Shown in pieces: positions 6,260 to 7,863 of a DNA stretch of 7,863 nucleotides. The notes beneath the pieces are model-generated. The model did no database searches. It was not told the origin of the DNA and worked only from the letters and a program-made list of their open reading frames with translations. A program made the position numbers and the translations under genes. Each line of letters starts with the position of its first letter. Position 1 is the stretch's first letter. This stretch comes from Bacillota bacterium. Its GTDB lineage: Bacteria > Bacillota > Clostridia > Christensenellales > CAG-138. The DNA lies in contig JAEWZS010000027.1 in NCBI GenBank assembly GCA_023458355.1, positions 1-7,863 on the forward strand. The letters run 5' to 3'.

Positions 6260-6335
6260 GCTGATGTAGCTCAGTCGGTAGAGCACCTCATTGGTAATGA
6301 GGAGGTAGGCAGTTCGAATCTGCTCATCAGCTCCA
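6260..6335 (+). tRNA. tRNA-Thr (anticodon GGT)
   Basis: A complete 76-nt cloverleaf. The acceptor GCTGATG (6260-6266) pairs with CATCAGC (6325-6331), and the D stem is GCTC/GAGC. The anticodon stem CCTCA/TGAGG encloses TTGGTAA, with anticodon GGT at 6293-6295 reading ACC and ACU threonine codons. The T arm is GGCAG-TTCGAAT-CTGCT with one G-T pair. The discriminator is T, and CCA (6333-6335) is encoded. It appears to be the only functional member of a set of tRNA-Thr-like sequences here. Expression probably comes from the promoter at 6070-6098, through the truncated copy. The 3' end takes part in a large hairpin with downstream sequence. Confidence 0.96.
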
Positions 6336-6405
6336 AAGCAAACACCCGCCCAACAAGGGCGGGTGTATGCTTTGGAGCCTATACGTAAACTCAAACCGCC
6401 TACCT
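6303..6405. repeat. Imperfect inverted repeat that mirrors the tRNA 3' half
   Basis: Arms 6303-6351 and 6357-6405 align without gaps around the loop AACAA. The innermost 10 bp and the next 11 bp after one A-A mismatch are perfect. The outer 27 positions match at 18, with an 8-bp perfect end (AGGTAGGC against GCCTACCT). The left arm is the tRNA's variable loop, T arm, acceptor 3' strand and CCA, so the right arm is a decayed inverted copy of that half. Confidence 0.7.
6330..6378 (+). terminator. Hairpin after the tRNA, probable terminator or processing stem
   Basis: The core stem ACACCCGCCC/GGGCGGGTGT with loop AACAA (6342-6366) is very GC-rich and followed by TATGCTTT, a poor T tract. A further 11-bp stem (6330-6340 with 6368-6378) reaches back over the tRNA's TCCA 3' end. 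It could end transcription or guide 3' processing. The lack of a clean T run makes terminator activity uncertain. Confidence 0.55.
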
Positions 6406-6421
6406 TCATGCATGACCGATC

Positions 6422-6633
6422 TTGGTTATGAGGGGGGCGAAGGCGAGCGCCGCCTGTGGCGGATGCAGCGAGCCGAAAGCCCAGTAAGCAAGGGAGTTTT
6501 AGGAAGCCGCTCCTGCGGTGACGCGAAACGACCATTGCGAACTGCGGGCAGGGCAGTTCGTGGCAGGCCGCCGCACGCTGCGCGAAGAGCAAGTAAGGCG
6601 TTGCCGATACCCGAAAACCGAATCTGTTCATTA
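6422..6633 (+). pseudogene. Interrupted tRNA-Thr-like remnant around a GC-rich insert
   Basis: Two pieces in tRNA order resemble the intact tRNA-Thr. TTGGTTATGAGG (6423-6434) matches its anticodon loop and 3' stem with one mismatch. CGAATCTGTTCATTA (6619-6633) matches its T loop and acceptor 3' strand at 13 of 15 positions. The roughly 180 bp between them is GC-rich with several small hairpins, including CCGCC/GGCGG (6450-6462), CCGC/GCGG (6507-6518) and CGAACTG/CAGTTCG (6538-6560). I read this as a former tRNA-Thr copy split by an inserted repeat element. The pieces are short, so this is inference. Confidence 0.45.
6534..6556 (+). repeat. 23-bp dispersed repeat, copy 2
   Basis: It matches 6172-6194 at 22 of 23 positions. 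Here it forms part of a hairpin (CGAACTG 6538-6544 with CAGTTCG 6554-6560). In copy 1 the 3' arm is broken, which suggests copy 2 is the fuller form and copy 1 a truncated one. Confidence 0.75.
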
Positions 6634-6701
6634 ATGCTTTTTTCAGCCTCAATAACAATCACTACAAGCAACCCTGTTTGTACGATACCCAATTCTCATG
6701 T

Positions 6702-6743
6702 GCTGATATGGCTCGGAGTTTGAGCTCCTCGTTGTTAATGATT
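6702..6743 (+). pseudogene. Decayed tRNA-Thr-like 5' half
   Basis: GCTGATATGGCTC (6702-6714) is an acceptor 5' strand and D stem differing from the intact gene at 2 of 13 positions. A 7-nt D loop, GAGC and CCTCG-TTGTTAA-TGATT follow where the anticodon arm should be. The stem no longer pairs well, the anticodon would be GTT, and no T arm or acceptor 3' strand follows. The remnant ends where the sequence turns AT-rich. Confidence 0.6.
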
Positions 6744-6842
6744 GTGCGGACTACAGACACATTTGACAGCGAGCGGTAAAAGTATAAACAGCGTATTATT
6801 AAAATATAGGCGTGATTTTTTGCCGCCATACGTAAATTTATA

Positions 6843-6871
6843 TTGGATTGTTATAGAATTTATGAGATAAT
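6843..6871 (+). promoter_or_regulatory. Candidate promoter of the right-end gene
   Basis: TTGGAT, 17 bp, then GATAAT lies about 70 bp before ATG 6942. The -35 is weak. The whole stretch 6780-6940 is AT-rich and offers other -10-like strings, so the exact site is uncertain. Confidence 0.35.
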
Positions 6872-6941
6872 TCTGTTAATATATACAATTTTATCCTAAA
6901 ATTTCATTGGGTATAGTGAATATAGACGGAGGACTTCTCAT

Positions 6942-7863
6942 ATGCTTAAAAATCAAATTCTACGCTCAATGATGGCGGAGCAATATGAAATGGGTGGAGA
7001 TTATTTGAATTCATTTTTACCGTTTATTGAATATTGCCTATATGAAAAAATCCCTGAAAAAATAACAGCAACAACACTAAAAGAGAGTGTAGAACTTCTT
7101 TATCCATTTGGATTGACTATCGCTAATTATCAAGAAATTATTAATCGATTCATAAAACTAGACAAACTCTGTTATGTTGAGGATGGTGGGTACTATACTC
7201 CTGTTAAGGGTCTCATGGAAAACGGAATAAAAGAGAGGGCAAGAGAGTTTTCAACTGCAATTAGTGAGCTAGCTCATGAATATCTTCATTTTTCACAAAC
7301 TTTTAATAAAAATATTTTATTTAAAGACGCAAAGGCTGCTTTGCTAAACTTTATTATTAAAAACATAGATATGTTGATTGCTCCCGATAGCGAAGATAGA
7401 CTATCGTTGATCCATGACTCCGAAGAAGCGACTTTGCTTTTAAGTTTATTTTTACTTGATGTCTATGAACAAGCCTCGAATGGACTTAGAAACTTAAAAA
7501 CTCTTATTAGAGCCGGAATGTGTTATCATTTCGTATATTATAATAAATCCCAGTCAGAGAGCGCTGACCTTAGTAACTTACTAGTTTTTTTTGATACAGC
7601 TTTAGTTATCTATGCCTTAGGATATGCCGGAGAAATAAGAAAAAACATGGTCAATGAATTAATTGCCCAATTGTCTGAGCATGATGCTAAAATATACTGT
7701 TTTGAGCACACTTTAGTAGAGATAAGAAACATCCTGACATCATGCGAACACCTTATTATAAGCAATAGTTCTGGAACAGGCGCTATAAGATACTCGGTAG
7801 AGTACTTTGTTGCACAACCAAACACGATTACTGAAATAGGTGAAGCCTCAATTAATTTAGAAC
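6942..7863 (+). CDS. Unknown protein with possible winged-helix and PIN-like parts (3' end beyond the window)
   Basis: An open frame of 307 codons from ATG 6942 runs off the right edge. GGAGG at 6928-6932 with a 9-nt spacer supports the start. I do not recognise the family. Residues about 43-87 resemble a winged-helix fold: a helix, FGLTIANYQEIINRFIKL, then a short hairpin around GGYYTPV. Residues 213-265 look PIN-like: LLVFFDTALVIYALGYAG with Asp218, then KIYCFEHTLVEIRNIL with Glu255 and Glu260. These resemble the acidic residues and hydrophobic strands of PIN nuclease domains, but no active site can be confirmed. No signal peptide or membrane segment is seen. Arg is coded by AGA/AGG in 8 of 10 cases, against 1 of 18 in the GNAT gene, and the DNA is AT-rich, so it is probably acquired. 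Its place beside a broken tRNA-Thr cluster fits a genomic-island cargo gene; a defence or toxin role is only a guess. Confidence 0.7.
   Translation, partial: MLKNQILRSMMAEQYEMGGDYLNSFLPFIEYCLYEKIPEKITATTLKESVELLYPFGLTIANYQEIINRFIKLDKLCYVEDGGYYTPVKGLMENGIKERAREFSTAISELAHEYLHFSQTFNKNILFKDAKAALLNFIIKNIDMLIAPDSEDRLSLIHDSEEATLLLSLFLLDVYEQASNGLRNLKTLIRAGMCYHFVYYNKSQSESADLSNLLVFFDTALVIYALGYAGEIRKNMVNELIAQLSEHDAKIYCFEHTLVEIRNILTSCEHLIISNSSGTGAIRYSVEYFVAQPNTITEIGEASINLE

Noticed and set aside
6172..6556. The 23-bp repeat as a CRISPR array
   Set aside because: Only two copies are present, over 330 bp apart, with no regular spacing and no cas-like genes.
6173..6723. Open frames across the tRNA and GC-rich region on both strands (for example 6227-6658 minus, 6367-6723 plus)
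   Set aside because: They translate the tRNA, its hairpin and repeats, with no ribosome binding sites. Such peptides are typical false predictions over tRNA loci.
6763..6786. TTGACA at 6763-6768 as a strong promoter for the right-end gene
   Set aside because: The -35 is perfect, but no acceptable -10 lies at 16-18 bp. The nearest TATAAA is only 14 bp away.
7610..7825. A 71-codon minus-strand frame
   Set aside because: It is antisense to the long open frame starting at 6942 and has no independent support.

Overview
The window looks like chromosomal DNA of a Gram-positive, probably clostridial, member of the Bacillota. The evidence is a set of strong GGAGG-type ribosome binding sites, a DUF1292 (YrzB-like) protein, a DUF975 membrane protein, canonical SigA-type promoters and compact intrinsic terminators. 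The genus cannot be named from the sequence.

Layout. On the minus strand, bases 1-5366 carry five genes. From right to left these are a DUF1292 protein with a Cys/His-rich tail, a DUF975 membrane protein, a serine hydrolase of the class C beta-lactamase fold, glmS, and the first 28 codons of a lipoprotein. The first two have their own promoters and terminators. The hydrolase and glmS are 17 bp apart with no promoter or terminator between them, so they are read as one transcript that ends at a terminator at 242-278. On the plus strand, a small GNAT acetyltransferase (5536-5994) diverges from the DUF1292 gene, and their probable promoters lie almost back to back.

The region 5995-6941 is unusual. 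A near-consensus promoter (6070-6098) runs into a long hairpin and then the exact first 29 nt of a tRNA-Thr gene, which is broken off there. The intact tRNA-Thr(GGT), with encoded CCA, follows at 6260-6335. Its 3' half is mirrored by an imperfect inverted copy ending at 6405. Next come scattered tRNA-Thr-like pieces around a GC-rich segment (about 6438-6618), then another 5'-half tRNA-Thr-like remnant at 6702-6743. A 23-bp motif occurs both in the GC-rich segment and fused to the first broken tRNA.

From 6744 the base composition becomes clearly AT-rich. An incomplete gene starts at 6942 and runs off the window. Its Arg codons are mostly AGA/AGG, whereas the GNAT gene uses almost only CGN. Its product has a possible winged-helix N-terminal part and a PIN-like acidic segment. 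I read this as the edge of an acquired region next to a tRNA-Thr locus. The housekeeping half covers amino-sugar synthesis for the cell wall (GlmS), a possible wall- or ester-acting hydrolase and membrane functions. The right end is accessory DNA of unknown function.
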